NCBI RefSeq assembly: GCF_900176425.1
Contig: NZ_FWXS01000003.1
Coordinates: 1 to 64,000 of the forward strand
Source: Moheibacter sediminis
GTDB taxonomy: Bacteria > Bacteroidota > Bacteroidia > Flavobacteriales > Weeksellaceae
DNA: 64,000 nt
Direction of reading: 5' to 3'
The notes under the pieces were generated by a model that saw nothing but the letters and a program-made list of their open reading frames with translations, was not told the origin of the DNA and did no database searches. Below are positions 1 through 10,472 of the stretch, piece by piece. Made by a program: the position numbers and the translations under genes. How positions within the stretch are numbered: position 1 is the stretch's first letter; every line of letters starts with the position of its first letter.

Positions 1-591
1 TTCGGACAATGGGATGTATTGGTTTCAGCTACAAAATCAGAAGACAATACTTACCTGCTGGGAGGCTATGCTTCAACAGAAACACTAGGCAGAAAGACAG
101 ACAACAAAGGCATCAATGACTACATCGCCTTAAAGATAAACCACAAGGGAGAAATGCTTTGGAGCAAGACCATTGGAGGAAAAGACACCGACCAATTGAA
201 AGGATTGACCCAAACAAGAGACGGAGGATACATCCTGGCAGGCAATTCAGATTCAAAGAAATCAGATGACAAAGACAGGGCAAGCATCGGCGGCAATGAC
301 TTCTGGGTGGTAAAGCTGGGAGAAAAGAACAGGCAGGATGAGCAGAGACAGCTCGTTGAAATCTACCCGAATCCAACGAATCAATACACCAACATCGTCA
401 TCTCAGAAAGCTACACCACAGCCAAAGTGGAAGTCTTTGACATGGTGGGAAGAAAGCTTCAGTCCAAAGACTTACCTTACAGAACCACTCCTATTGATTT
501 GCAGGGCTACCCTCCGGGAGTTTATATCTTCAAAATTACAATTGACGGTGCTGTGAACGATGTCAAAGTCATTAAAAAAGGTAATAAATAA
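1..591 (+). CDS. T9SS type A sorting domain-containing protein (5' partial)
   Basis: The reading frame is already open at base 1 (FGQWDVLVSATK...), so the gene begins upstream of the window; a TTG at 19 is not a real start. The visible part has a Trp/Gly-rich repeat segment (WSKTIGGKDTDQLKGL, then GGYILAGNS and NDFWVVKLGE), as seen in beta-propeller-like surface proteins. It ends in a typical type A T9SS sorting domain from about base 355 (IYPNPTNQYTNIVI, VEVFDMVGRKL, LPPGVY-like LQGYPPGVYIFKI). The product is therefore expected to cross the outer membrane through the type IX system and stay on the surface or be released. It lies 65 bp upstream of the SpvB gene in the same direction, and is inferred to be a component or carrier of the toxin locus. 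Its exact function is unknown. Confidence 0.85.
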   Translation, partial: FGQWDVLVSATKSEDNTYLLGGYASTETLGRKTDNKGINDYIALKINHKGEMLWSKTIGGKDTDQLKGLTQTRDGGYILAGNSDSKKSDDKDRASIGGNDFWVVKLGEKNRQDEQRQLVEIYPNPTNQYTNIVISESYTTAKVEVFDMVGRKLQSKDLPYRTTPIDLQGYPPGVYIFKITIDGAVNDVKVIKKGNK

Positions 592-656
592 TCTAAAACT
601 TAATCTAAAACATTTTGAAAACATTCATCATAACCTCCTTATCTGAAATTAAACTT

Positions 657-3600
657 ATGAAAAATACATTACTCTTATTTTGCATCTTCATTGTTAGCCA
701 TTTTGCTACTGCTCAAGATGTAAGTTTATTCCCTCAAAGTTTTATAACACCTCCTACTGCTTCACCTGATGGAAGTGCCAATTTGAATTATCCAATTGTT
801 TTGCCGGAAGGATTAAATGGAGTGACACCCTCTTTATCTGTTAACTATAATAGTGATGCAGGCAACTCTTGGATGGGAATCGGTTGGAATATTGGTGTTC
901 CTGCAGTTTATTTAGATACAAGGTGGGGCGTTCCCAGATTTGATCCAAACTTAGAAAGCGAATTGTATAGTTTGTTTGGGGAGCAATTGATGTATCCGGA
1001 TAATTTTTTACCTCATAGACATAAAACTTCTCAAAATTCAAATGGACAGACATTATACACAACCATAGCTCAAAATAGAGGAGATTTTTCCACTGGAACA
1101 GGAAATAATAAAATAAAAGTATTCCATCCCAGAAGGAAAGAAATGTATGCGAAAATTGAAAGAATTGGAGATAAGCCTGAAAATTATTATTGGAAAGTAA
1201 CCAATATGGACGGAAGTATCAGTTGGTTTGGAGGAGATGATCAAACAGGGTTTGACCAATCATACGTTACCAAATCAGGTACAAATAATGCATTTTGGGC
1301 GCTTAAAAAACGGGTTGATACTCATGGTTATTTTATTAAATATGAATACCAAGCTGGTACTTTACCTACAGGAAATTTGGCTGGAGGAAAGCATTTGTAT
1401 TTGAAAAAAATCAGCTACACAGGTTTACAAAAATTAAACGGTACAACCGTCCAAATTATCAAACAACCTATGTACGAAGTTCTTTTCGAACTAGATGGAG
1501 GAACAAGATTAGATAAATCCATGTCAGCAAGATACGGATACAAAGATGTAATCGTAAATAAGCTTAATGGCATAAAAATCAATGAATTATATAACGGTCC
1601 TGCCAATCCGGTTGTGATAAGAAAACATGTTTTTACTTATGGAACAGGAGCTTATGGGAAAACTACTCTTAAAAAAGTAGAAGAATTCAAAGGAAATGAC
1701 AATTTGGTTTTTCATCACACATTTTCATATGTAGTCACCCCGAAGAGCAATGTATCTTTTATAGAAAGTTCAGCGACAACTCCATCTTCGAGTTTATTAA
1801 ATACCGACATGCTTTTAGGCTTGGATGATTACTTAAAACTTTCCCGTTTAGGAACAACCCAAAACTCCGGAATCGGAGGGGAATTAAATGTCTCCGGTGG
1901 AGCGGGGATTGCTTGGCAAAACATGTCTGCAAACGGTACCTTTTTAAATATCCCATTGTATGATTTAAAAGCAAATTTTACCAGTGGTAAAATTGCAATG
2001 GTTGACATAGATGGAGATGGGCTGCAGGACATTCTTTACAAAGATTCAACAGGTCAGCTTAAATATTTTGAAAATACATGTTTAGGCTGTAAAAGTGAAT
2101 TTAAACTAATATACAATCCTGCAATAAATGTTACATACAGTTCTACTGCAAAAAAGTTAGAAGATGTAAATCATTTCCTAAAAGGAGAAGGAACACAAAA
2201 AGCAGGTCTCATCAACGGACTATTTGGGTTTTCTATGGAATACCTATTTGCTAAATTTGGAATAAAAAATTATAAGTCTAAATCCATGCTATCCCATTAT
2301 ATGGTTGACGCCAATGGAGATCTTTTACCGGATTTCGTAGTGAAACAGGGAGATAATTCATTGGTTTATTTTAATCATTTGGACGCTCAGGGTAAACGTA
2401 GGTTTTTGCCTTCCAGTAAACCTACAGAAAACATGTTAATTGTGGCAGATATTATATCTCCAGAAGGAGAGGCTGATGATGAGCATAATATAGAAGATGA
2501 GCCTGAAATGGGATATGATGCGGTGAAAGTAATAACATTATTCCCACGCCATGAACATGGGTTGCAGGGTATAGTAAAATTAAAAAATCCCAATTCATTA
2601 GCTGTAGGTCAGAAAATAAAGGTGTCAATTGAAGCTGTTAATGTAAATTCTGGCTCTACATGTATAGTCTTTAGTGGTTATCTATCCTCTAATATGCCAC
2701 AAATCAATGTAACTCAGAATCAAAGTTGCCTTAATTGTACATCCTTTACTTACCAACTTTTTTTCCGTGTTCATTATAATAAAAATACACCCAATCCCGA
2801 AATAGAATGGCAAACAGAAGTAACGAATGATTTATGTAGTGGAGACCAATGGTATTTAGATGATAATGGAGACGATATAATTAATTTCAATATAAATGAT
2901 AAATTTGTATTATCAGACAACCAACCTTTTCAACTCAAATTTAATGGAACAGCAAATATCTCATGGCAATCTTTCAATCTGACACAACCTCTATCGGATG
3001 ATTTAAGATTACGAATAATTAAGAGAACCATCAATCAAAACGGCGAAGTAATTAATGAGCAATTTATTAATAATCAATTATTCAATTACGGTTCAACTTC
3101 AATATCTTCAGGAAATGTAAATTTACAAACTACGTATACAGAAAATACTCAGACTGGTGAATATACTTATACAGATGTGATTTGTAAATTAATTTCAACA
3201 AGCAATGTAAAATGGCAAGATATAGTCTGGCGTCCAAAAATAACTTATACGGGAACTTTAATTTCTGAAGGAAATATTCAGAATATAAATGGGGAAAAAT
3301 ATTTAGTTCCTAAATATTCATTCTATTTTAATAAGAATAATGAAATTGAGGCATATAGTAAATATCCTCCATCAGAAATTCCTATCAGATACATGGGTCC
3401 AATTTATCAAAATCAATTACCTATAAATTATTCTCTTAAATTAAAATTAGTAAATAATTCTTATAATATAGGAAATAATAACAATGGAGTTATTTATTTA
3501 ATAGTTAAGAAGGATCAACAAATGATAGGAAAACGAAAAATAACAGTTTCAAACGGAAATCTAACAGTAGATAATACAAATCCTATAATGTTAAATTTTA

Positions 3601-6600
3601 CAAATTATGATGCAAGAAATGGGTATTATATAATCTTTTCTACAAATGATGATTTGGATAATAATAGTGTTGATTTATTAAACAATTTTTTATTAGCTGA
3701 TAATAGACCTCTTATAGATAATCATTTTATTAATCCAATAAAAAAATATGAAAATTCTATTTTTGGGCCAATGTATTTAGGCTTTGGCCAATTCTTCTAC
3801 AACCCCGAGTTAGCAAGTTCTACAACACCTGTAGATGCCCAAGGTGATAAATTAATAGATATAAATGCACTTAACAGCAGTGCAATGACACAAGGAATTT
3901 ACGATTTATTGGATGGAGTTGGTCCACCGGAGAGTTATGAATCACCTGAAGAATATGAAGCAGCCATTTTAGCCGCTTTAGGATTGACACCTGGAGACGA
4001 AATAGAAACCGGCGAGATTGAAGGCTATCTTGCATCTTTAGGAATTTCAACCATAGAAGATTTGATGGGATTCTTATTAGGAAATCAATGTATTTTACCA
4101 GCAACTCCTTTTCGTAAAAAAGTAGATAATACATTTATAGACAAATGGATCGGATTTCATGAAGATATGTATGTGGATAAAACATCAGCACGTGCCGGCA
4201 AATTTGATGTCTTCAACAATCCTTTTAATGGAGGAGGAATTGGAGAAGATGAGCCTGAAGTTTACCCTACTCTTCAAGCTGACTTGGAAACAGGCATGAA
4301 TGCCATTTCAATGTACGGAACAGGTAAATATAAATCTAAGCGCAAGTTTATTTGGAGCGAAAGTGAAGGCGAGAATAAATATACAACACGTTTTGTGGAT
4401 TTGAATGGAGATAGATACCCTGAAATCATCCACAATAATAAAATTTACTTCACAACCATGACAGGAGGGCAGAAAAATGCTGTTACATCAATCATGAACA
4501 GACCTCTGGAATTTGTTAGCAGTAAAGTAAAGGGTAAATCTTTTTCAAGATCATTTAATAGTTCAGATATTTCCAATTTAGTTTCCTCTATTAAGGCTGC
4601 AGCTTCAGGAGGAACTGCAGGAGATCAAAACAATGCCTCTGCAAGAGTAGGATTGTCACATGATGAAATGGAGGGAGACATCAAGCAAGATGATTTATGG
4701 ATGGATATAAATGGAGATGGTTTTACTGACTGGATTGTCAAAGACAACAATACTTACAAAGTTTATTACAGTTTAGGACAAACTATGAGCACTTCATTTG
4801 TTACCGTTGATGCAGGGTCTAATTATACACCTTCCAATTCTAGTCCTGCAGGGTCAACTGGAGTAAGTATCGGAGGAGGATTTGGTGGTGCACTCGGAAA
4901 TCTGGGAGCCAACACCAATGTGGGAGGTATTGTAGACGTTTCAATCGGTGGTAGTTTCTCTCAAAGCGATGTAAAATCCCAGTTTGTAGATATCAATAAT
5001 GATGGATTGATGGATCTTGTTTACGAGCATGACGACAAAGCTTACGTCAAGTACAATTTGGGTAATGCGTTTTCAACATCAGGTGTGGTTTTATATGATT
5101 TCTTTGATTTAAAGGAATTTACAAAGGACTCTTCGGCAGCTGGTAATATTACGGTTGGAATCGTTGTATCATGGAATTTTATGATCTGGGTAATTCCTGC
5201 TTATGTAAAAGCAGGTGCATGGATGATGTTCAATGGAAATGTTACATCTTCAGAAGTTAATAAAGTATTTAAAGACATCAATGGTGATGGTTTTGTTGAT
5301 TTATTAGTGGAAACTGACACCGGATTTAAAATATACAATTCTACATTTGGGGATGTTAATAAATTATCAGTTGTAAATAATTTACTTGTTACAACAATAC
5401 GCAATGATCAGGGTTCTAATATATCATATGACCGTAGTTCATATTTTGGAATGAATTATGTTCCAATAGGAAACACGTATGATATGCCCATCAGTAAGTG
5501 GGTTTTGAACAATGTTACTCAAGGAACTACAAAAAAAACTAACGTTTCAAATATGGGAGACTATACGATGATAAATCAGTTTTTTGAGTACAAGAATGGT
5601 TACTATGACAGACGGGAAAGAGAGTTCTATGGATTTGGAATGGTAAAATCTTATATGAGCCCTAAATCTTTATTAGAAGCTAATTTAATGGGGGAAACTG
5701 CATTTCGGGGAACCATAGAAGCACAGACCATTAATACTTTTTACAATAAGAATTATTATCTGAAAGGAAAGCCTAAAGAACAATATATTTTAAAAGGAGA
5801 TTATAATGGGGTTTCGCCTGAAACCATTCCAACAAATAGACTTTATTCAAAGACTAAGAATATTTATTCGTTAAAACCTGCTACCTCAGGAGGTCTGATT
5901 GATATTGCGGCTACCGATCTTCCTGAAAGTTTTGATGTAGGAGGACAGGAAGGAAGGAGCACAGCTGCTGTTTTATTGCGAAAAACCGAAACAAGATTAT
6001 TTGAGTACAGTAATACCCCCATAATCAATACTACAGAATACAATTTTGATGCATATAAACGTTTGTTATCTCAAACAAATGTCGAAGAGAATTTGAAAAA
6101 AGAATTCTATTATCCTGATCAATTGCTCGCCGACACATCACTTTCATTGATGCAGGAATTGACAAATGCTCACAGGCTAAATACCGTTATTAAAACAATA
6201 ACGAAAGAAGGCACTGCTATTTTATCAACTAGCCAATCTGATTATGCAAACAATACCAATACAGTCAATCAAATAAGGTCTGTTGAACAATCTTCCGCTA
6301 AAGGGACAAATGAACTCGAAACGATGTTTACTATAGACAAATATGATGACGCAGGACATATAATTCAACAAAGTACCCCTGATGGAAAAGTTATCTCTGT
6401 AATTTGGGGTTATAATGACCGTTATCCGGTTGTAACAGTTGAAGGAATGACTTATGAACAACTACCTGCTTCCATCGTTACACAGATTAAGACTGAATCA
6501 TCGACTAATCCGAATAATGAAACTACATTATTAACTTATATCAATAATTTGAGAACTCATTCCACGGTCAGCGTAAAGGGATTGATTACTGGATATACCT

Positions 6601-6758
6601 ATTATCCTAATACTGGTGTCAGGACGATGGTGTCAAGCAATGGATTAAAAACCCAATATATATATTATCCAAATGGAAAACTCCATCAGATAATAGATAA
6701 TAATGGAAAGCTGGTGCAGAAATTTGAATACCACATGAATGATTCCCTAACAAATTAA
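657..6758 (+). CDS. SpvB/TcdB-type protein with FG-GAP repeats (Rhs toxin partner)
   Basis: A 2,033-aa protein. The ATG at 657 is chosen over an upstream in-frame TTG at 615 because it starts directly with a signal peptide (MKNTLLLFCIFIVSHFATAQ). Residues about 20-330 match the SpvB N-terminal domain (PPTASPDGSANLNYPIVLPEG, SWMGIGWNIG). FG-GAP/VCBS calcium-binding-like motifs follow near residues 448 (DIDGDGLQD), 548 (DANGDLLPD), 1244, 1348 (DINGDGFTD), 1441 and 1537. A TcdB-middle-domain-like stretch begins near 1580, and YD-like repeats sit at the C-terminus (YYPNGKLHQIIDNNGK). In known Tc/Rhs systems the SpvB part closes the Rhs shell that holds the toxin; here the two parts are encoded by adjacent genes, with 3 bp before the Rhs start. 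The centre (about 2,600-3,780) is notably AT-rich and has none of these motifs. Exported, probably part of the toxin particle. Confidence 0.85.
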   Translation: MKNTLLLFCIFIVSHFATAQDVSLFPQSFITPPTASPDGSANLNYPIVLPEGLNGVTPSLSVNYNSDAGNSWMGIGWNIGVPAVYLDTRWGVPRFDPNLESELYSLFGEQLMYPDNFLPHRHKTSQNSNGQTLYTTIAQNRGDFSTGTGNNKIKVFHPRRKEMYAKIERIGDKPENYYWKVTNMDGSISWFGGDDQTGFDQSYVTKSGTNNAFWALKKRVDTHGYFIKYEYQAGTLPTGNLAGGKHLYLKKISYTGLQKLNGTTVQIIKQPMYEVLFELDGGTRLDKSMSARYGYKDVIVNKLNGIKINELYNGPANPVVIRKHVFTYGTGAYGKTTLKKVEEFKGNDNLVFHHTFSYVVTPKSNVSFIESSATTPSSSLLNTDMLLGLDDYLKLSRLGTTQNSGIGGELNVSGGAGIAWQNMSANGTFLNIPLYDLKANFTSGKIAMVDIDGDGLQDILYKDSTGQLKYFENTCLGCKSEFKLIYNPAINVTYSSTAKKLEDVNHFLKGEGTQKAGLINGLFGFSMEYLFAKFGIKNYKSKSMLSHYMVDANGDLLPDFVVKQGDNSLVYFNHLDAQGKRRFLPSSKPTENMLIVADIISPEGEADDEHNIEDEPEMGYDAVKVITLFPRHEHGLQGIVKLKNPNSLAVGQKIKVSIEAVNVNSGSTCIVFSGYLSSNMPQINVTQNQSCLNCTSFTYQLFFRVHYNKNTPNPEIEWQTEVTNDLCSGDQWYLDDNGDDIINFNINDKFVLSDNQPFQLKFNGTANISWQSFNLTQPLSDDLRLRIIKRTINQNGEVINEQFINNQLFNYGSTSISSGNVNLQTTYTENTQTGEYTYTDVICKLISTSNVKWQDIVWRPKITYTGTLISEGNIQNINGEKYLVPKYSFYFNKNNEIEAYSKYPPSEIPIRYMGPIYQNQLPINYSLKLKLVNNSYNIGNNNNGVIYLIVKKDQQMIGKRKITVSNGNLTVDNTNPIMLNFTNYDARNGYYIIFSTNDDLDNNSVDLLNNFLLADNRPLIDNHFINPIKKYENSIFGPMYLGFGQFFYNPELASSTTPVDAQGDKLIDINALNSSAMTQGIYDLLDGVGPPESYESPEEYEAAILAALGLTPGDEIETGEIEGYLASLGISTIEDLMGFLLGNQCILPATPFRKKVDNTFIDKWIGFHEDMYVDKTSARAGKFDVFNNPFNGGGIGEDEPEVYPTLQADLETGMNAISMYGTGKYKSKRKFIWSESEGENKYTTRFVDLNGDRYPEIIHNNKIYFTTMTGGQKNAVTSIMNRPLEFVSSKVKGKSFSRSFNSSDISNLVSSIKAAASGGTAGDQNNASARVGLSHDEMEGDIKQDDLWMDINGDGFTDWIVKDNNTYKVYYSLGQTMSTSFVTVDAGSNYTPSNSSPAGSTGVSIGGGFGGALGNLGANTNVGGIVDVSIGGSFSQSDVKSQFVDINNDGLMDLVYEHDDKAYVKYNLGNAFSTSGVVLYDFFDLKEFTKDSSAAGNITVGIVVSWNFMIWVIPAYVKAGAWMMFNGNVTSSEVNKVFKDINGDGFVDLLVETDTGFKIYNSTFGDVNKLSVVNNLLVTTIRNDQGSNISYDRSSYFGMNYVPIGNTYDMPISKWVLNNVTQGTTKKTNVSNMGDYTMINQFFEYKNGYYDRREREFYGFGMVKSYMSPKSLLEANLMGETAFRGTIEAQTINTFYNKNYYLKGKPKEQYILKGDYNGVSPETIPTNRLYSKTKNIYSLKPATSGGLIDIAATDLPESFDVGGQEGRSTAAVLLRKTETRLFEYSNTPIINTTEYNFDAYKRLLSQTNVEENLKKEFYYPDQLLADTSLSLMQELTNAHRLNTVIKTITKEGTAILSTSQSDYANNTNTVNQIRSVEQSSAKGTNELETMFTIDKYDDAGHIIQQSTPDGKVISVIWGYNDRYPVVTVEGMTYEQLPASIVTQIKTESSTNPNNETTLLTYINNLRTHSTVSVKGLITGYTYYPNTGVRTMVSSNGLKTQYIYYPNGKLHQIIDNNGKLVQKFEYHMNDSLTN

Positions 6759-6761
6759 ACC

Positions 6762-9700
6762 ATGAAGAACAAAATATTTCTTATAGCAGTTGCTTTTTTA
6801 TGTCTTTTTAATCTTAAAGGACAAGAACCAATAACGGTATTTTATAATTATATAAAAAGTACCGAGTATTTAACCGAAAATGGTGAAAACGGAAGTAAAA
6901 TTGACAATATCGTTTATTCAAATAACTTTGGCGCAACGACTCAGGTTATCAATATATCAGGAACTCCTGACCAAAAGGATGTTGCCGTAAAGCAAATTTA
7001 TGGAGATTATGGAAGGTTAATCAAAAAAATGCTTCCGGTTCCAACATCACAGTCAGGAGGGGCGATTATTGACGAAGCAGATTTTCGGGATCTTTACACA
7101 AACTATTACGAGACCAACTACAACGAACCCCAATATTTTTATTTCGAAGTCGAGCTCGAAGCACCTCCGCTCAATCGTCCTCTCAAAAAATCTGCACCGG
7201 GAACAGCATGGTCTCTGGGTTCAGGAAATGAAGTTGAATACAAATATGAAATAGCACCTATAACGCCTGCCAGTGAAACAGTAGTTAATTACAAAGCAAT
7301 TACAACATGGAATTCCACTAATAAAATTTATGACATCAGTCTTCAGAAAGTAGGGAACTATGGTGCAGGACTTCTTCATAAAACGACTCAGACTGACGAA
7401 AATGGTCATAAAACCGAACAATTTGTAAATCGAAAAGGGCAAACAGTGCTGATCAGAAAGTTTTCTACTACAGGTTCTACATATACTATTACCAAACATG
7501 ACACTTATTACGTCTATGACAGCTATGGAAACCTTACTTACATGCTTCCCCCAAAGTTATCTGATCTTGCAACTATTACTGCAGCGAATATCACTGAAAT
7601 GGGGTATCAGTATAAATATGACAAAAGAAATAGATTAGTAGAGAAACAGCTTCCCGGTAAAGGACTGGAAATTTTTGTTTATGACAAACAAGACAGGCTT
7701 GTTGCGACAAAAGATGCAATAAATCCCTGGATATTTATCAAGTATGATAAATTTGGAAGAGAAGCTTACTCAGGAACTTATAATCGACCTGAAACCAGAA
7801 TTGACCTACAAAATAGTGTAGATGGAATGGGAAGCAATAATGAAGAAAGAGTTACTACAGCTTTCTCGCAAGACGGAACTTCGGTTTATTATACCAAAAC
7901 TGCTTTTCCTATAAGTAGTTTTTCGCTTCTGAGTGTCAATTATTATGACAATTATGCAAATATTCTCCCAACAGGATTATCAGTTCCCTCATCAGTTGAA
8001 GGACAAACCGTAATCAGTCAGGTCAATAGTTTAAATGGAGTTCCTGTTGCCTCTTATACCAGAATCCTTGGAACCACTAGATGGGAACAATCCTATTTAT
8101 ATTATGATAACAAATTACAGCCTGTCAGAAACTACAAGGTTAATTATTTAGGCGGATATACCTATATTGACACTAAACTCGACTTCAGAGGAAAACCTGA
8201 ATATACCAAAACATATCATAAAAGACTCACTACAGACGAAGAGATAGTCGTTCAGGATAATTATACATATGACCATCAGGAAAGGCTTCTTGGCGCTACC
8301 AATAAAATTGGATCAGGGAACGTAGAGCGCATTTCCAGCAATACTTACGATGCTTTAGGCCATCTGGTTTCAAAAGGAGTAGGAAATACCACTACACTTG
8401 CTGCATTGCAAAAAGTAGATTATAAATACAACATACGGGGATGGATGACGGACATCAACAATGTTGAAACTCTCACGCAGTCAGGATTCCCAATAGATTT
8501 ATTTGCATTTAAAATATACTACAACACTTCTGATGATGATGTTTCTGCAGACTTAGGAATAGATGGACTGTTCAACGGGAATATCTCCCAGACAAAGTGG
8601 AGAACAGCATCGGACAATACTATACGAGGTTATGCATACGAATATGATCAGCTCAACAGGTTGCGCAATGCCCATTACCATAAACCGGGTACAACGGTCC
8701 CATTCCCTGGTAACTTTAATGAAAGACTGACATACGATCTCAATGGAAACATCACATCTATTAAAAGAAATTCTTCTGAAACGGATGTCCCTACCGGAAC
8801 TATGCTGACAGATGACCTTTTGTACACTTACACAGCCAATTCCAATAAACTGATAAAAGTTACAGATGCAGCCAATAGTACAATAGGTTTCAGTAATGGT
8901 ACCAGCGGAACATCCAATGACTATAGCTACGATGCCAACGGAAATATGGAGAAAGATTTAAACAAAGGCATCTCAAATATTATTTACAATCATCTCAATC
9001 AACCCACACAAGTATTTTGGTCATCAACCAAAAAAATTGAATACCAGTACAATGCCTCAGGACAAAAAGTACAGAAGCTGGTAACCAATGGCTCATCTGT
9101 CATTACCACAGAATACCTGGACGGGTTCCAATATAATTATACCGGAACTACCACTCCCATACTTGAATTTTTCCCACATGCAGAAGGATATGTAAAAGTA
9201 ACCACACAGAGTTCTTTCCTCGGAGGTGAAATAAAATATTTCAATTATGTTTACAACCATAACGACCACTTGGGTAACATACGGGTCAGCTATACCAAAG
9301 ACCCGCAGACCGGAAATCTCAGGGTTTTAGACGAGTCCCATCACTACCCTTTCGGTCTTAAGCATTCAAAATATAATTCCGCAGGACTCATCTGGTCTCC
9401 TGTGGGAGTCATCATCGCTCCGGTAGCCAACAACCCCTTCAAATACAAATTCCAGTCACAGGAATTGCAGGACGAGCATGACCTCAACTGGTATTCGTAC
9501 CGCTACAGAAACTACGACCCAGCCATTGGTAGGTTCTTCAATGTAGATCCGCTCAGTGAGAGCTTCGCATACAATGGAGTGTACAACTTCTCTGAGAATC
9601 GTGTAATTGATGGATTTGAATTAGAAGGACTTGAAACCATTCTTGTGAACGATGTCACGGGTGAAACAAAACAATCAAAACCGGTAGAATTAGATACTGT

Positions 9701-10469
9701 GGAATTCGGCCCTCGAAAAAGTGCACCAGTAGAATACTATCCTATCCAACATCATATGAACGGACTGATTCACTATGATTACAGCGTTGCTCAGAATCAA
9801 ATGGAATTAGTGGGAAATAATCATTCCTATTTTGCAACTCCATTGTATAGCAATTCTTCAGGATTAGTTGGATTTGGAATTGCCACAGGTGAAGGAAGGC
9901 TTGACTATGTAATTGATAAAGGGAAATTTAATGATTTCACTAGAAATATTGACGGTCATTATCAATCTGCTGATTGGTTGTCTTTTGCATTACAGACGGG
10001 TAATCAAGAACATATTTTAAACTACTGGGCAGCTACGCGAGAGGGCAACTTAGGAGATGTCTTTAGCGCAAATTGGCAACTAACAAAGGATCAATGGACT
10101 TTTGAAAATATTATGGGTAGTGTAAGTGTAGTTGGTGGAGTTTCAGGAGCTACAAGAGGGCTTACGAGAAATTCTCTTAATTTTGCAACTAAGGCGAGTA
10201 CTCAATATACCAAGTCAAGTTTGAAGCTTGGACAGCAGATGCACAAATCCTATAAAGTGGGAGCAGACGGCATTAAAGAATTTAGGTTGCCAAGTGGAAA
10301 ACGTATTGACTTCCTTGATATTAACAATAGGACAATTTACGAGTTGAAACCCTTTAACCCAAGAGCAATGCAACAGGGACAAAAGCAGCTTAATATGTAT
10401 ATGCAGGAGTTACAAACAATGCCACAGTTTAAAGGAATTAATTGGAAAACCGTTTTAGATACCTATTGA
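6762..10469 (+). CDS. DUF6443 Rhs-repeat toxin with C-terminal PD-(D/E)XK nuclease-like tip
   Basis: A 1,235-aa polymorphic toxin. Signal peptide MKNKIFLIAVAFLCLFNLKG; DUF6443-type N-terminus (residues about 20-150); YD/Rhs repeats (about 190-820, for example YDKRNRLVEKQLPGKG); Rhs-associated core (about 830-957: HNDHLGNIRVSYTKD, YSYRYRNYDPAIGRFFNVDP). A linker and a variable tip follow. The last ~95 residues carry GKRIDFLD...TIYELKP...QKQLNMY, matching the Asp, E-x-K and Gln positions of restriction-endonuclease-fold toxins, so the tip is predicted to cut nucleic acid in rival cells. The gene starts 3 bp after the SpvB gene and ends 3 bp before its immunity gene. No T9SS C-terminal domain is present, so the export route is unclear. 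Bases 9,441-10,178 recur almost unchanged at 14,095-14,832. Confidence 0.88.
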   Translation: MKNKIFLIAVAFLCLFNLKGQEPITVFYNYIKSTEYLTENGENGSKIDNIVYSNNFGATTQVINISGTPDQKDVAVKQIYGDYGRLIKKMLPVPTSQSGGAIIDEADFRDLYTNYYETNYNEPQYFYFEVELEAPPLNRPLKKSAPGTAWSLGSGNEVEYKYEIAPITPASETVVNYKAITTWNSTNKIYDISLQKVGNYGAGLLHKTTQTDENGHKTEQFVNRKGQTVLIRKFSTTGSTYTITKHDTYYVYDSYGNLTYMLPPKLSDLATITAANITEMGYQYKYDKRNRLVEKQLPGKGLEIFVYDKQDRLVATKDAINPWIFIKYDKFGREAYSGTYNRPETRIDLQNSVDGMGSNNEERVTTAFSQDGTSVYYTKTAFPISSFSLLSVNYYDNYANILPTGLSVPSSVEGQTVISQVNSLNGVPVASYTRILGTTRWEQSYLYYDNKLQPVRNYKVNYLGGYTYIDTKLDFRGKPEYTKTYHKRLTTDEEIVVQDNYTYDHQERLLGATNKIGSGNVERISSNTYDALGHLVSKGVGNTTTLAALQKVDYKYNIRGWMTDINNVETLTQSGFPIDLFAFKIYYNTSDDDVSADLGIDGLFNGNISQTKWRTASDNTIRGYAYEYDQLNRLRNAHYHKPGTTVPFPGNFNERLTYDLNGNITSIKRNSSETDVPTGTMLTDDLLYTYTANSNKLIKVTDAANSTIGFSNGTSGTSNDYSYDANGNMEKDLNKGISNIIYNHLNQPTQVFWSSTKKIEYQYNASGQKVQKLVTNGSSVITTEYLDGFQYNYTGTTTPILEFFPHAEGYVKVTTQSSFLGGEIKYFNYVYNHNDHLGNIRVSYTKDPQTGNLRVLDESHHYPFGLKHSKYNSAGLIWSPVGVIIAPVANNPFKYKFQSQELQDEHDLNWYSYRYRNYDPAIGRFFNVDPLSESFAYNGVYNFSENRVIDGFELEGLETILVNDVTGETKQSKPVELDTVEFGPRKSAPVEYYPIQHHMNGLIHYDYSVAQNQMELVGNNHSYFATPLYSNSSGLVGFGIATGEGRLDYVIDKGKFNDFTRNIDGHYQSADWLSFALQTGNQEHILNYWAATREGNLGDVFSANWQLTKDQWTFENIMGSVSVVGGVSGATRGLTRNSLNFATKASTQYTKSSLKLGQQMHKSYKVGADGIKEFRLPSGKRIDFLDINNRTIYELKPFNPRAMQQGQKQLNMYMQELQTMPQFKGINWKTVLDTY

Positions 10470-10472
10470 TAT

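Noticed and set aside
615..656. TTG at 615 as start of the SpvB gene
   Set aside because: It would put 14 residues before a perfect signal peptide that begins at the ATG at 657.
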